Part shown: positions 1 to 8,956 of the stretch, piece after piece | Layout of the letters: every line of letters starts with the position of its first letter | How positions within the stretch are numbered: the stretch's first letter is position 1 | Assembly: GCF_013304385.1 (NCBI RefSeq) | Contig: NZ_JAAITU010000019.1 | Span: forward strand, 1-64,000 | Origin: Blautia glucerasea | GTDB lineage: Bacteria > Bacillota > Clostridia > Lachnospirales > Lachnospiraceae | Direction: 5' to 3' | DNA length: 64,000 bases | Made by a program: the position numbers and the translations under genes | Notes under the pieces: generated by a model | The model's input: only the letters and a program-made list of their open reading frames with translations | Databases searched by the model: none | What the model was told of the DNA's origin: nothing

Positions 1-481
1 CTTCCGATATCCTTAAACCACAGCAATAGAGCAACCTGATAAGAAAAGGGTATACATGGTTCATATTAGGCGAGCGATAGGCATACTGAAGGCCGTCTGC
101 CGCCTTTAACAGACTACAAATCTGTTCCCTTGTGAAAATATATGGAACAAATGAACATCTTTCGTGCTGATGCTCCGGGAGAACATATGCAGGTACACCC
201 ACACTGTTTAAATATACTGCAAGTTGCCTTATCAGAGCTTCCCTCCTCATTTGGGTCATGGGCTGTTCATTCTCTCTTTTAGCAGCAAATCCAAGGACCT
301 GTTCTTTTGTCAAATTTATGGTGTTGTCTGTCGTATGTTCGTTCAGATACCGATTCAATTCCCTGATTGCCCGCACAATTCTTTCTCCATATTTATATCC
401 AAGGCTTCGCCGGTACTCTATAAATGCAATACACGTATCCCCGTATAAGCCATCAAACCCAGTCATTTCTTTTTCACTCAT
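1..481 (-). CDS. Tyrosine recombinase, second of a tandem set (partial)
   Basis: Minus-strand reading frame open from ATG at 481 to the window edge, so only the first 160 codons are visible. It begins MSEKEMTGFDGLYGDT, has a SAM-like core-binding region, and at the truncated end reads YCCGLRISE, the conserved box I arginine context of tyrosine recombinases. The start codon lies inside the end of the upstream recombinase gene (8-bp overlap, ATGAGTGA), so the two are translationally coupled. The rest of the catalytic domain (HxxR and nucleophile Tyr) is outside the window. Head-to-tail overlapping recombinases suggest a recombinase-in-trio (RIT) or Tn554-like element; the third member is inferred, not seen. 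Confidence 0.85.
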   Translation of the reverse strand, partial: MSEKEMTGFDGLYGDTCIAFIEYRRSLGYKYGERIVRAIRELNRYLNEHTTDNTINLTKEQVLGFAAKRENEQPMTQMRREALIRQLAVYLNSVGVPAYVLPEHQHERCSFVPYIFTREQICSLLKAADGLQYAYRSPNMNHVYPFLIRLLYCCGLRISE

Positions 482-1700
482 ATCTTGGTACCTCCAATGC
501 GACTTTTCTTAATCCTTCTAAATCGATTTTGATATAAATCCCTGTCGTGTCCGTATACCTATGTCCCAACACATTTGATATCACAGGAATCGGAATTTCG
601 CTTCTAAGCATGTTGCTGGCTAAAGAAGAACGCATAGAGTGAAGTCCGTGCTTCTGCTCCTCTTTAAAAGTGATTCCCGTGAGTTTAAAATATTTTTGCA
701 ACAGTTCATAGAAATTTCTGTGATCGAATGGTTTCACAGGTGCCCGGTTACTAATCAGCACTTCCCTATAGTTGCATGCAGGACGTGCATTTTTTATATA
801 ATCTGCAAGAGCCATAAGCAGTTCATCACTAATCGACAGAGAAACATATTCGCCGGTTTTAGACTGCACAAAACCAAGAGTTTTTCTTTTCCAGTCTATG
901 TCATCCAAGGTAAGACTGCATATATCGATACATCTCATCCCAAGTGTTGTAGCTAAAAGAAGTATCAGATAATCTCTTTTTCCATACACTGTTTCGGTGT
1001 CAACACTTTGAAGAAGCTTGGTTATACATTCCGGTGTGAAATACGAAGGATACGAGTTCTTTGTATGGATCGAAATGACCGGAAACATTTGCGCCAAATC
1101 TTTACTGCATATCTCTTCTCGACTCATATAACCAAGCAGACTCCGCAGTAAATACTGAAAAGCCTCCTTTGTGGTAACTGAGTAGTAGGATTTGCTCGAT
1201 AAAAAGCCATATACATGTTCGGGACGTATATCCTTGGTGTTTTTTATCCCAATACTTTCGAAATACTTAAATACTTTTCTGGCAGAAAACTCCTTACCCT
1301 TTAGGGTGGTATCCTTGAGCCCTTTTTCCGATTCGTAGGCAATGTAATCAGATAATACATCCTCGAAATAATCAAGACTCATATCTTTTGGCTCTCTCTT
1401 TTTCTGGCGTATTTCTCCATACTGCTGAAATTCGTACAACATCCATATGTGACGTTGAAGGTAATTCTGAGCCAATGTAAGTTTTTTAAAATCAGCCCAT
1501 TCATGTTTGTGATGCTCTCGCAAAAACTGTTTACCAAGATCAAGCGAAAAATGATCTACCCCCTTTCTTTTACAGTACTTGATAAAGACTTTGTAATAAG
1601 CCCGGTATCTTTCCCGGGTGCTTTCTTTGTAGCCAGTGACTTCAAGATGACCTATAAGCCCATCAACTAATTCCTCAACTGTTAGCTTGCGTTGCTCCAT
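474..1700 (-). CDS. Tyrosine recombinase/integrase, 408 aa
   Basis: Full-length tyrosine recombinase. The N-terminal half is the core-binding domain (residues about 1-200). The catalytic half shows box I in LGMRCIDICSL, then LHSMRSSLAS (HxxR) and LGHRYTDTTGIYIKID, containing the second histidine motif and the nucleophilic tyrosine. A good ribosome site (AAGGAGG) sits just before ATG 1700. The stop overlaps the start of the next recombinase. It breaks and rejoins DNA through a 3-prime phosphotyrosine bond; the site is unknown but should lie near 1700-1830, where the element meets a truncated parA. All catalytic residues appear present, so it is probably active. Confidence 0.9.
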   Translation of the reverse strand: MEQRKLTVEELVDGLIGHLEVTGYKESTRERYRAYYKVFIKYCKRKGVDHFSLDLGKQFLREHHKHEWADFKKLTLAQNYLQRHIWMLYEFQQYGEIRQKKREPKDMSLDYFEDVLSDYIAYESEKGLKDTTLKGKEFSARKVFKYFESIGIKNTKDIRPEHVYGFLSSKSYYSVTTKEAFQYLLRSLLGYMSREEICSKDLAQMFPVISIHTKNSYPSYFTPECITKLLQSVDTETVYGKRDYLILLLATTLGMRCIDICSLTLDDIDWKRKTLGFVQSKTGEYVSLSISDELLMALADYIKNARPACNYREVLISNRAPVKPFDHRNFYELLQKYFKLTGITFKEEQKHGLHSMRSSLASNMLRSEIPIPVISNVLGHRYTDTTGIYIKIDLEGLRKVALEVPRYE

Positions 1701-1747
1701 ATAGGAACCTCCTTCCTGTGATTTGTAAGGGGTATTCTATATGGAAA

Positions 1748-1816
1748 ATTATGCTGAGTAAATAGAAACACCTTTACAGGCTATTACTACTGTTGCGGAT
1801 AGTTACCCAGCATAAT
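1748..1816. repeat. Inverted repeat at recombinase-element/parA junction
   Basis: ATTATGCTG at 1748-1756 is repeated in inverse orientation at 1808-1816 (CAGCATAAT). The pair lies between the promoter side of the recombinase gene and the point (about 1825) where ParA homology begins. The element end or attachment site is therefore probably here. The second end is outside the window, so the exact boundary cannot be fixed. Confidence 0.4.
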
Positions 1817-1826
1817 AATTTACTCC

Positions 1827-2228
1827 GCATTAGACTGTATGCCCTCATTGGGAATGTTGACAATCAATGCCCTTACTGCAGCTGACAGTGTATTGATTCC
1901 GGTACAGCCACAATATTATGCGGCAGATGGACTTATGGAATTGCTGAAAGTTGTGAAAGGAATTCATCAGAGATTCAATCCAGCTTTACAGATTGAGGGA
2001 ATTTTGTTTACTATGGACAGTTGTCATTATAACAACTCAAAGAGAAACAAGCAGGCAGTGCGAGATGCTTATGGAGCAGAGATTAAAATTTTCAATCAAA
2101 CGATTCCAAGAACAGAAGCTCTTGCCGAAACTGCATCAGAAGGTGTCAGTATTTTTTCTTACGATGCAAAAGGAAAAGGTGCGTACAGTTATCAGGCACT
2201 TGTCCAGGAGGTGCTGAATCATGCGTAA
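1827..2228 (+). pseudogene. parA: ParA partition ATPase, 5-prime truncated
   Basis: C-terminal half of a ParA/Soj ATPase. From about 1830 it reads LDCMPSLGMLTINAL, the Walker B region of ParA, followed by the usual C-terminal segment with LIPVQPQYYAADG. The Walker A lysine domain is missing: upstream codons lose ParA similarity and run into the recombinase element. ATG 1839 could start a 129-residue protein, but without the P-loop it cannot be a working ATPase. parB follows with an 8-bp overlap, so this was a parAB operon. The lost 5-prime part may lie across the recombinase element, beyond the left edge. Confidence 0.8.
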
Positions 2229-3108
2229 ACCTAAGAAAGAAATTCAGCTTACTTCTTATGATGAATTGCTTGGAATCAATGAAGCAGAACAAAATAGCTT
2301 CAATCAGGTTTTTGAAGTGCCGCTAAACGAGTTATATCCGTTTAAAAATCATCCATTTCATGTAAATGATGATGAAAAAATGGCTGAAACAGTAGAAAGT
2401 ATCAAGAATTATGGCATCTTAAATCCTGCATTGGTACGTCCTCGCGCAGAGGGAGGATATGAACTGATTGCTGGTCACAGGAGAAAACGTGGTTGCGAAC
2501 TGGCTGGAAAAAGTAAAATGCCAGTACTCATACGAAACTATACCGATGATGAAGCCGTAATCGTTATGGTGGATTCTAATATACAGAGAGAAAATTTGCT
2601 TCCAAGCGAAAAGGCATATGCTTATAAGATGAAGATGGATGCAGTAAAACATCAAGGCATAAAAGACGAAAACGCAGTTTCTGTTGACAGTGCAGATCTG
2701 GTTGGACAGGCTGCAGGTGACAGTGGAAGAACCGTTCAGCGTTACATACGCTTGACCTGTCTTATTCCGGAATTGCTGAAATTGTTGGATGAAGGAAAGA
2801 TTAATTTTACAGTAGGTGTTTCATTAACCTATTTATCAGAAACGGAGCAGATTTGGGTGAAAGACTGCATAGTGTCTGGGGCAAGCTCTGTTACAGGTTC
2901 AATGGCAACAAAACTGAAGCAATACAGCGGTGAAGGTAAACTGACAGAATTAGCGGTACAGCTTATTCTGAATGAAAAGAAAACAGAGACAGGAAAAGTT
3001 ACTTTAACTGAAAAGAAAATACGAAAGTATTTCCCAAAGGAATATAACAGAGAACAGATTGAACAGGTTATCTATGAACTGCTTGATAACTGGAAGAAAA
3101 GCCAATAA
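2221..3108 (+). CDS. parB: ParB/Spo0J-family partition protein
   Basis: 295-residue ParB. The N-terminal ParB/Srx domain (residues about 30-120) contains ELIAGHRRKRGCELAG, the CTPase/clamp motif corresponding to GERR, and DSNIQRENLLPSEKA. A central HTH region follows, ending in a short C-terminal dimerisation tail. It should bind centromere-like parS DNA, load as a CTP-dependent clamp and promote segregation of the excised element. It overlaps the end of the truncated parA. With the partner ATPase broken, partition may be lost unless another ParA acts in trans. No canonical parS was recognised in the window. Confidence 0.85.
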   Translation: MRKPKKEIQLTSYDELLGINEAEQNSFNQVFEVPLNELYPFKNHPFHVNDDEKMAETVESIKNYGILNPALVRPRAEGGYELIAGHRRKRGCELAGKSKMPVLIRNYTDDEAVIVMVDSNIQRENLLPSEKAYAYKMKMDAVKHQGIKDENAVSVDSADLVGQAAGDSGRTVQRYIRLTCLIPELLKLLDEGKINFTVGVSLTYLSETEQIWVKDCIVSGASSVTGSMATKLKQYSGEGKLTELAVQLILNEKKTETGKVTLTEKKIRKYFPKEYNREQIEQVIYELLDNWKKSQ

Positions 3109-3130
3109 CGAGGGAAGGAGGGAAAGCAAA

Positions 3131-4198
3131 ATGGCAAAATCCGAAAGCACAAAAATAGAGTTTGGTTATTTTCACGATTATGAATCGGAACAGTTTGCTT
3201 TTTACCGTATTCCCAAAGTATTATTCACAGATGAATATTTCCGTAATCTGTCCAGCGATGCAAAGGTTCTTTATGGGCTGATGCTGGACAGAATGGCTTT
3301 GTCTATCAGAAATAATTGGGTGGACAATGAGGGGAAAGTTTATATCATATTTACATTGGAACAAGTGATGGAATATATGAACTGCGGAAAAGACAAAGGT
3401 GTGAAAATTCTTGCAGAATTAGATACTGATAAAGGAATTGGTTTGATTGAAAGAGTAAAGAGAGGATTGGGAAAACCAACAATTATTTATGTAAAGAGCT
3501 TTGTATATAGAAAAGAAAAAGTATTAGATTCGGCAGAGAATGATAACAGAAGTCAAGAAGTCGGAAAAGCCGAAGTCAAGAGTTCGGAAAAACCGAAGTC
3601 TGGAGTTCTGGAAAGTCGAAGTCAAGAGTTCGGAAAAACCGAAGTCTGGAAGTCGGAAAAATCGAAGTCAAGAGTTCGGAAAAACCGAAGTACAGAAGTC
3701 GGAAAAACCGACCCTAATAATACTAATTATAATTATACTGATATTAGTAATACTGACAGAAGTAATACTGATCTTATCAATCTTTCAGATTCTTCCGAAC
3801 AGCAGTCAATGGATTTGATGGAAGAGATGGGGTTATTCCAGATGAATACTGCACTTGTAAAAAGAAATATTGAATATGACTGTCTTGTACAACGATGCAG
3901 ACTAGGGGAACAGCAACAGTTGGATGAAATTGTGGCACTAATTGTGGAAACAATCAGCATAGAACGGGAGAATATTACGATCAGTGGAGTGAAATACCCA
4001 TATCAGTTCGTAAAAAGCAGATTATTGTTGCTGGAAGAAAGCCACATAGAGTATGTACTTGACTGTCTGCATGAGAATACCAGGGAAGTAAAGAACATAA
4101 AAGCGTATTTGCTTACCTGTCTTATGAATTCAATAACGACAATAGGCAATTATTACCAGGCAAAAGTAAATCATGATATGTACGGAGGTGGCATATGA
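3131..4198 (+). CDS. repA: RepA_N-family replication initiator
   Basis: 355 residues from ATG 3131, chosen because GGAAGGAGGG precedes it; a longer frame from 3059 would overlap parB. Residues 1-130 fit the RepA_N domain (FYRIPKVLFTDEYFRNLS, then a winged-helix region). Residues about 140-225 are low-complexity and encoded by a 23-bp iteron array. The C-terminal third resembles the DnaD-like domain of these initiators. RepA_N proteins start theta replication of Gram-positive plasmids by binding iterons inside their own gene, which matches the layout here. It would let the excised element replicate autonomously. The following membrane gene overlaps its stop. Confidence 0.8.
   Translation: MAKSESTKIEFGYFHDYESEQFAFYRIPKVLFTDEYFRNLSSDAKVLYGLMLDRMALSIRNNWVDNEGKVYIIFTLEQVMEYMNCGKDKGVKILAELDTDKGIGLIERVKRGLGKPTIIYVKSFVYRKEKVLDSAENDNRSQEVGKAEVKSSEKPKSGVLESRSQEFGKTEVWKSEKSKSRVRKNRSTEVGKTDPNNTNYNYTDISNTDRSNTDLINLSDSSEQQSMDLMEEMGLFQMNTALVKRNIEYDCLVQRCRLGEQQQLDEIVALIVETISIERENITISGVKYPYQFVKSRLLLLEESHIEYVLDCLHENTREVKNIKAYLLTCLMNSITTIGNYYQAKVNHDMYGGGI
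3549..3709 (+). repeat. Seven 23-bp iterons, candidate replication origin
   Basis: Units start at 3549, 3572, 3595, 3618, 3641, 3664 and 3687, exactly 23 bp apart. Most begin GAAGTC and end TTCGGAAAAACC or a close variant; units 2, 4 and 6 look identical. Each unit junction forms the small dyad TTCGG-AAAAA-CCGAA. Since 23 is not a multiple of 3, the reading frame rotates from unit to unit, so selection acts on DNA and not on a peptide repeat. In the RepA_N family the origin commonly lies in this central part of the rep gene. Confidence 0.75.
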
Positions 4199-4581
4199 GA
4201 GGAAAAGAAATTATAACAAAATTGATAATTCCTGGTGCAATAGCTATGATTATCTGCTTAATTGTTCACCCTATGTGCATGAATGGTGAAATATTAGACT
4301 GGAGAAAATTATTGCTTTTTGTGGGAATACCTTTCGGAATCCAGAAAATGTTTTTGTTGGTCGTTCCAAGAAATGTGGGGACAGGGGAAATGCTTGGTTT
4401 GGTGGTACTTAAACTGATGGTAGGAAGTTTGATTGGAATAGGGGTTCTTGCCTGGAGATTATTAGCTGTAGCAGGCATTTTGCTAAAAAACGGCATTTCT
4501 GGAATTATATGGATCATAAAAAGACTGAAAGAAATGGTGATCAAAAATGAGCGAAAAGCAACTGGAAAAATTGTATTATAG
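4195..4581 (+). CDS. DUF6050-like membrane protein
   Basis: 128 residues; ATG overlaps the repA stop (ATGA). Three likely membrane segments: about residues 8-28, 38-55 and 68-95, with the motif VGIPFGIQKMFLLVVPR between the second and third. This pattern recalls DUF6050 proteins of Clostridial conjugative elements; the name is from memory of the family. The basic C-terminus is probably cytoplasmic. Function unknown; position between replication and transfer genes suggests an element-maintenance or envelope role. Confidence 0.6.
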   Translation: MRGKEIITKLIIPGAIAMIICLIVHPMCMNGEILDWRKLLLFVGIPFGIQKMFLLVVPRNVGTGEMLGLVVLKLMVGSLIGIGVLAWRLLAVAGILLKNGISGIIWIIKRLKEMVIKNERKATGKIVL

Positions 4582-4834
4582 CATTTATCCAATGAATCAA
4601 TGTGAGACACAAAGTAAAAGTTATGAAGAGACAAAGGAACTGTGTGAAACATTAGAAAAGGAAATGATAAGTCTAATGAGTCCGGATCTGCAGGCAATGT
4701 TTGAGGATTACAAGGAATATACTTTAAATCTTAAACAAACAGAACAGAGAGACGCTTACATAGATGGATTAGCGTTTGGGATTCGCACAATTTCGGAAGC
4801 CTTTTTACATGAGAACAAAAATAGAATATGGTGA
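4547..4834 (+). CDS. DUF6809-like small soluble protein
   Basis: 95 residues, overlapping the preceding gene by 35 bp, with no membrane segment. The sequence LEKLYYSIYPMNQ near the start and RDAYIDGLAFGIRTISE near the end resembles the DUF6809 family of mobile-element proteins, which are mostly helical and of unknown function. It is the last gene before a strong intrinsic terminator, so it closes the parB-repA transcription unit. Confidence 0.6.
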   Translation: MSEKQLEKLYYSIYPMNQCETQSKSYEETKELCETLEKEMISLMSPDLQAMFEDYKEYTLNLKQTEQRDAYIDGLAFGIRTISEAFLHENKNRIW

Positions 4835-4836
4835 TT

Positions 4837-4866
4837 GAAAAAGCAGTCTGTCAAGGCTGCTTTTTC
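4837..4866 (+). terminator. Rho-independent terminator after replication operon
   Basis: Perfect 10-bp stem GAAAAAGCAG / CTGCTTTTTC with a 10-nt loop, starting 3 nt after the stop at 4834. The T tract is part of the descending arm. The A tract on the other arm would let it work in both directions. Confidence 0.75.
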
Positions 4867-4893
4867 TGTACCGCTTACATAGGAGGATGAGAT

Positions 4894-5088
4894 GTGATTG
4901 ATTTGATAATTATTATTATGGCAGGAATAGTGCTTTTGTTTTTGCTGTCTTGTTGCTTTATGGTTGCAAGGCTATTGGATGAGGAAATATCTATGTATGG
5001 ATATGAAGGAAAAGAAAACTGGGAAAGGGAACAACTTCCCGACAAATTGTCGAGAAGTTCAACAGATGAAAGACATGGAGATAAATGA
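4894..5088 (+). CDS. Small single-pass membrane protein
   Basis: 64 residues from GTG 4894, preceded by AGGAGGATGAGAT. Residues 2-25 (IDLIIIIMAGIVLLFLL then SCCFMVARLL) form one membrane helix; the remainder is charged and cytoplasmic. No family recognised. Its 3-prime end holds the first copy of the 23-bp operator-like palindrome, and the next gene (XRE regulator) starts inside it in another frame. Confidence 0.5.
   Translation: MIDLIIIIMAGIVLLFLLSCCFMVARLLDEEISMYGYEGKENWEREQLPDKLSRSSTDERHGDK
5035..5057. promoter_or_regulatory. 23-bp near-palindrome, copy 1 (putative XRE operator)
   Basis: CTTCCCGACAA-A-TTGTCGAGAAG, symmetric except for the centre and one arm position. It ends 8 nt before the XRE regulator's first candidate start at 5066. 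Near-identical copies occur at 6184-6206 and 11272-11294, each just before a block of transfer genes. Confidence 0.6.
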
Positions 5089-5371
5089 AAAGATTCGTTA
5101 TTTTCGGAAACAGAGAGGGCTATCGCAGGAGCTGCTTGCAGAACGAACAGGAATTAATGTGAATACAATTCGGAAGTATGAAATAGGCATACGAAAGCCG
5201 AAAGTAGAACAATTAAAGAAAATTGCGGATGGACTTGAAATTAGTGTAATAGAATTTTTGGATATTGAAATAGAAAATGAAGCGGACTTGATTGCTATGC
5301 TGAAAAAAATCAGTCCGTTTTTTAAATGGGACGGATTGCTTCATGTATTGGTGGGGGAAAAGTTTTTATGA
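5066..5371 (+). CDS. XRE-family HTH transcriptional regulator
   Basis: About 101 residues from ATG 5066 (ATG 5075 is an alternative); the frame is open further upstream but overlaps the previous gene. Residues about 5-60 form a Cro/CI helix-turn-helix (IRYFRKQRGLSQELLAERTG then VNTIRKYEIGIRKPKVEQLK). The C-terminal 40 residues are a short acidic extension. It is probably a repressor of transfer genes: the 23-bp palindrome just upstream suggests autoregulation, and the other two copies precede pcfB and the maff2 block. The next gene overlaps its stop. Confidence 0.8.
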   Translation: MKDMEINEKIRYFRKQRGLSQELLAERTGINVNTIRKYEIGIRKPKVEQLKKIADGLEISVIEFLDIEIENEADLIAMLKKISPFFKWDGLLHVLVGEKFL

Positions 5372-6174
5372 TTGGTGTTGGAAGTGCATTGGTATCACTG
5401 TTGCTGATCTTTGTTTGTTATTCACTGACACTGACAGCGAAAAGAGCAGATGAAAATTTATTGATGATTTGTGAAAAGAATCAGAAAAATGAAGAAGAGA
5501 GAGGAAACCGAGAAATGGAATCACAGAGAGACATTTTAAGAGTAATTGAAAAAGAAATCAAAAAAGGAAGTGCGCCAGTTGCATTTGCAGGTTTGGGGTT
5601 TTCCGAGGAATGTTATCATTTGGTAGATAGTCAGGCTAAGATGAACCAACTTTTAGATTATTTTTTTCGCAATGAAGAATACGCAGCTTTGGCAGAGCGG
5701 CAGGTGAAAAGTAATATCTATGCAGAAATGGGCAAAAGGCTGAATTTCCGTAGTGCCAGATCTGATCGAGACAGAAAGAATATGGAGGTAGCGGCAAAAC
5801 GATGGATTAAGAAAAAGCATCCAACATTTGATGGTGATGTATATGTCGAAAATATCCGGTGTTTTCTGGACATTTCCCAAGAAGAGTTAGAAAAACGTAA
5901 ATGTACAGTCAATGAACAGGATACGACAGCACTTATTTTCAGCCAGAAACATCTTGAAGCATTATACTTGCAATGTCTTATGCACAGACGAAATGCGATG
6001 CAAGAGATTCCGGAATTAAAAGGTTTGTCAGAAACGTGCAACAGGATTTATAAATTGCAGGATGTAGATGTATTATTCCAATGCCTGCTGATGGATCAGA
6101 TGGATTGGGAAGAAGAAAAGTTATATGTGCAGTTCAGCACAATTTATTTATTGAAGCAGACAGTGAAAAATTAA
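5368..6174 (+). CDS. Hypothetical membrane-anchored protein
   Basis: 268 residues from ATG 5368, overlapping the XRE stop; GTGGGGGAAA gives the ribosome site. Residues 2-25 are a membrane helix (MIGVGSALVSLLLIFVCY), followed by a charged coiled-coil stretch (about 35-75) and a mostly helical cytoplasmic domain rich in Lys, Glu and Cys. I do not recognise the family. Co-transcription with the XRE gene suggests it works with the regulator, perhaps as a membrane sensor or antirepressor; that is inference from position only. Confidence 0.5.
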   Translation: MIGVGSALVSLLLIFVCYSLTLTAKRADENLLMICEKNQKNEEERGNREMESQRDILRVIEKEIKKGSAPVAFAGLGFSEECYHLVDSQAKMNQLLDYFFRNEEYAALAERQVKSNIYAEMGKRLNFRSARSDRDRKNMEVAAKRWIKKKHPTFDGDVYVENIRCFLDISQEELEKRKCTVNEQDTTALIFSQKHLEALYLQCLMHRRNAMQEIPELKGLSETCNRIYKLQDVDVLFQCLLMDQMDWEEEKLYVQFSTIYLLKQTVKN

Positions 6175-6183
6175 AACCCATGA

Positions 6184-6206
6184 CTTCTCGATAATTTGTC
6201 GGGAAG
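6184..6206. promoter_or_regulatory. 23-bp near-palindrome, copy 2
   Basis: CTTCTCGATAA-T-TTGTCGGGAAG. It equals the reverse complement of copy 1 except for one base. It lies in the gap between the membrane protein stop (6174) and pcfB (6299), where a promoter for the transfer operon is expected. Confidence 0.6.
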
Positions 6207-6298
6207 TGGAAAGGAGTCAAATTCCAATGAAAATATATCTCCCCCATCTGTTAGTACCACCGTAATTTGCTGATCAGAGTCGAAAGGAGGCGTGCAAA

Positions 6299-6781
6299 TT
6301 GCAGGAAGAAGTTACTCAGAAAACAATCGCATTGTCGGTTAAAACTGCAAGAGTGACTGCCGACGTGTTAAAAAATATGCTGCGGAAGTATCTGTCAGGA
6401 CAGAAGCAAAAGGGAAAGAATTCTTATAAGGTTGGAAAACAGTCATACAAAGAATTGAAAAGCCAGGGTTCTGGTTTATCTAATATTGAGATCACAGATG
6501 GAAATATCAAGTCTTTTGAACGTGTGGCGAAAAAATACCGTTTAGATTTTGCCTTGAAAAAAGACAGTTCGACCAAGCCACCGACCTACTATGTGTTCTT
6601 TAAAGGACAGGATACAGAAATGATGAATCTGGCATTTAAGAAATATTTGGGTGTACAGATGAACAAAAAGGATAAACCATCTATTATGAAAAAACTTATG
6701 CACTTTAAGGATGCTGTGTCTAAAGGAAAGAACAGAGAACGAGCAAGAGAACAGCAGAAAGACAGAGGGCAGAGTTTATGA
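6299..6781 (+). CDS. pcfB: PcfB family protein (DUF3801)
   Basis: 160 residues from TTG 6299, preceded by AAAGGAGG at a good distance; no ATG fits. The sequence matches the PcfB/DUF3801 family in length, in the central LDFALKKDSSTKPPTYYVFF segment and in the basic C-terminus. PcfB of pCF10-type systems is an accessory relaxosome protein that helps deliver DNA to the coupling protein. It is the first gene of the transfer operon, and its stop overlaps the coupling protein start (ATGA). Confidence 0.8.
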   Translation: MQEEVTQKTIALSVKTARVTADVLKNMLRKYLSGQKQKGKNSYKVGKQSYKELKSQGSGLSNIEITDGNIKSFERVAKKYRLDFALKKDSSTKPPTYYVFFKGQDTEMMNLAFKKYLGVQMNKKDKPSIMKKLMHFKDAVSKGKNRERAREQQKDRGQSL

Positions 6782-8385
6782 CGGAGAAAAAACAGCAGCA
6801 TAAGAAGAAAAGAGGAAAAGTTCAGCATATCAGAGGTTCTCCGAAAAAGAGAAAAATATTTGGAAAAGCTGTTTTTTCTTCAGAGAGTATCCCAGGAAAA
6901 ATGCTTGCGGATGTGAAAAATCTGATTACGGACAAGGCAAGTGAATTGAAGAGGGCAGATCAGAAAAAGCTGTTTTTAGCTAATTTCCCCTATCTGATGT
7001 TTGCTTATTTTTTCAATAAGATTGCCTGGCTGTATAGGGTAAACACCGGAGCAACTTCTTGGGATAAATTGATGAATACCATTACTTATTTTGAACTGGC
7101 GTTTCAGAATCTCTGGCCAAGTTTGAATCATATAGATTTGTTGTGTGGAATCGCAGGAGGCGTGGCTGTAAAGTTTATTATTATTTACCGCACGAAAAAT
7201 GCCAGGAAATATCGGCTGGGTGTGGAGTATGGTTCTGCCAGATGGGGAACAGAAAAAGATATACGACCATATGCTGATCCTGAATTTGAAAATAATATTA
7301 TTCTCACAGAAACAGAGAGTCTTACTATGTCAAGCAGACCAAAGAATCCGAAATACGCCAGGAATAAAAACATTCTGGTAATTGGCGGTTCCGGTTCTGG
7401 AAAAACCAGATTTTTTGTAAAGCCTAACATTATGCAGATGCACAGCTCTTATGTGATTACTGATCCGAAGGGAACTGTGCTTCTGGAAGTTGGCAGTATG
7501 CTGGCAAAAGGCAGTCCGATGACGGATGAGAATGGAAAAATCGTGCGGGACAAAGAGGGAAAAGTTATATATGAACCGTATAAAATCAAAGTTTTGAATA
7601 CAATTAACTTCAAAAAATCCATGCACTATAATCCATTTGTATATATCCGCAGTGAAAAAGATATTCTAAAACTGGTAACAACCATTATTGCTAATACCAA
7701 AGGTGAAGGGCAGCAATCAGGTGAGGATTTTTGGGTAAAGGCGGAAAAACTCTATTATTGTGCCTTGATTGGTTATATCTGGTATGAAGGCAGGGAAGAA
7801 GAAAAGAATTTTAATACTCTGTTGGAAATGATCAATGTGTCAGAAGCCAGGGAAGATGATGAGAATTTCAAGAATCCAGTAGATCTGATGTTTGATGAAC
7901 TGGAGCAGAAAGACCCGAACCATTTTGCAGTAAGGCAGTACAAAAAATACAAGCTGGCTGCCGGTAAGACAGCAAAATCTATTCTGATCAGTTGTGGTGC
8001 AAGACTCGCACCCTTTGATATTGCGGAACTGCGGGAGCTTATGAGTTATGACGAGCTGGAATTGGATCTGGTTGGTGACAGGAAAACTGCATTGTTTGTT
8101 ATTATTTCAGATACCGATGATACCTTTAATTTTATTGTTTCTATTATGTACACACAGCTTTTTAATCTGCTCTGTGACAGAGCTGATGATGTATATGGAG
8201 GCAGACTTCCAATTCATGTGAGGTGTCTCCTGGACGAGTTTGCGAACATCGGACAAATTCCTAAATTTGAAAAATTGATTGCTACGATTAGAAGCCGGGA
8301 AATCTCAGCTTCTATTATTTTGCAGTCAAAGTCTCAGCTTAAGGCAATTTATAAGGATAATGCCGATACCATCGAAGGGAACTGT
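6778..8385 (+). CDS. VirD4/TcpA-type coupling protein, 5-prime exon
   Basis: First 536 codons of a VirD4/TraG-like type IV coupling protein ATPase. Two membrane segments lie at about residues 62-80 and 120-140. Walker A is VIGGSGSGKTRF at about residue 200 and Walker B is CLLDEFANIG at about residue 485. The frame leaves the family consensus after EGNC, where a group II intron begins (GTGCG at 8386) and soon hits a stop at 8415. Joining 8385 to 10897 continues in frame as DTTLFLGGKEKTTLKEIAE, giving a 660-residue protein of normal family length. It couples the relaxosome to the conjugation channel. Function depends on RNA splicing. Confidence 0.85.
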
Positions 8386-8956
8386 GTGCGCCCGGAAGTC
8401 GCCAGCGCAATATAAATTGGCGACGTGGTACTTACAGGATACCGCCTTTAGCAAGCGGTAGGTAAAAGTATCAGGTGATGAAAAATCACAACCTATTATT
8501 CTACAACTTATCCGAGAGGGGAAACCCGAAGGGGAGTGTAGCATGTTGTTGTTCCAGGTGGAACGTAAATAGGAAAGGCGCTAATCCTATGCGTCAGAAT
8601 ATTTAAGAATAAAAAATCAGTGTATGAGGTACAAAGCTAAACTGCCTAAACGATAGCCAGAGTGGGGGAACCCGTGCCCCGCATACGAAAAGGATTGAAA
8701 CGTATGCTTTTCATGTTGGTTTCATTTCGCAGTTATGAAAGCAAGCGATACTCATGAAAGAGCAACCGCAAGACAGCGGATAAATGGCGAAAGTCGGTGC
8801 CGACAACACTGAATGCTAATCCTGTATTTACTAACTGGGGATGACCTAAACCTGGTAACAGGCATGGTCACACAGCTCCCATAGTAGTCCGAGACGTTAA
8901 TGACGTTCACATGGCGAAGGGGAGCAGCTTATCAGAAAATACTAAAATGAAGGAAG

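Noticed and set aside
3549-3709. Possible CRISPR-like array
   Set aside because: The 23-bp units are directly adjacent with no spacers and lie inside repA; iterons explain them better.
3540-3818. Overlapping frame in repA (92 codons)
   Set aside because: Repetitive peptide produced by the iterons in another frame, with no ribosome site.
8279-8461. Short ORF across the intron 5-prime end
   Set aside because: Runs from exon into structured intron RNA in the wrong frame; explained by the coupling protein and the intron.
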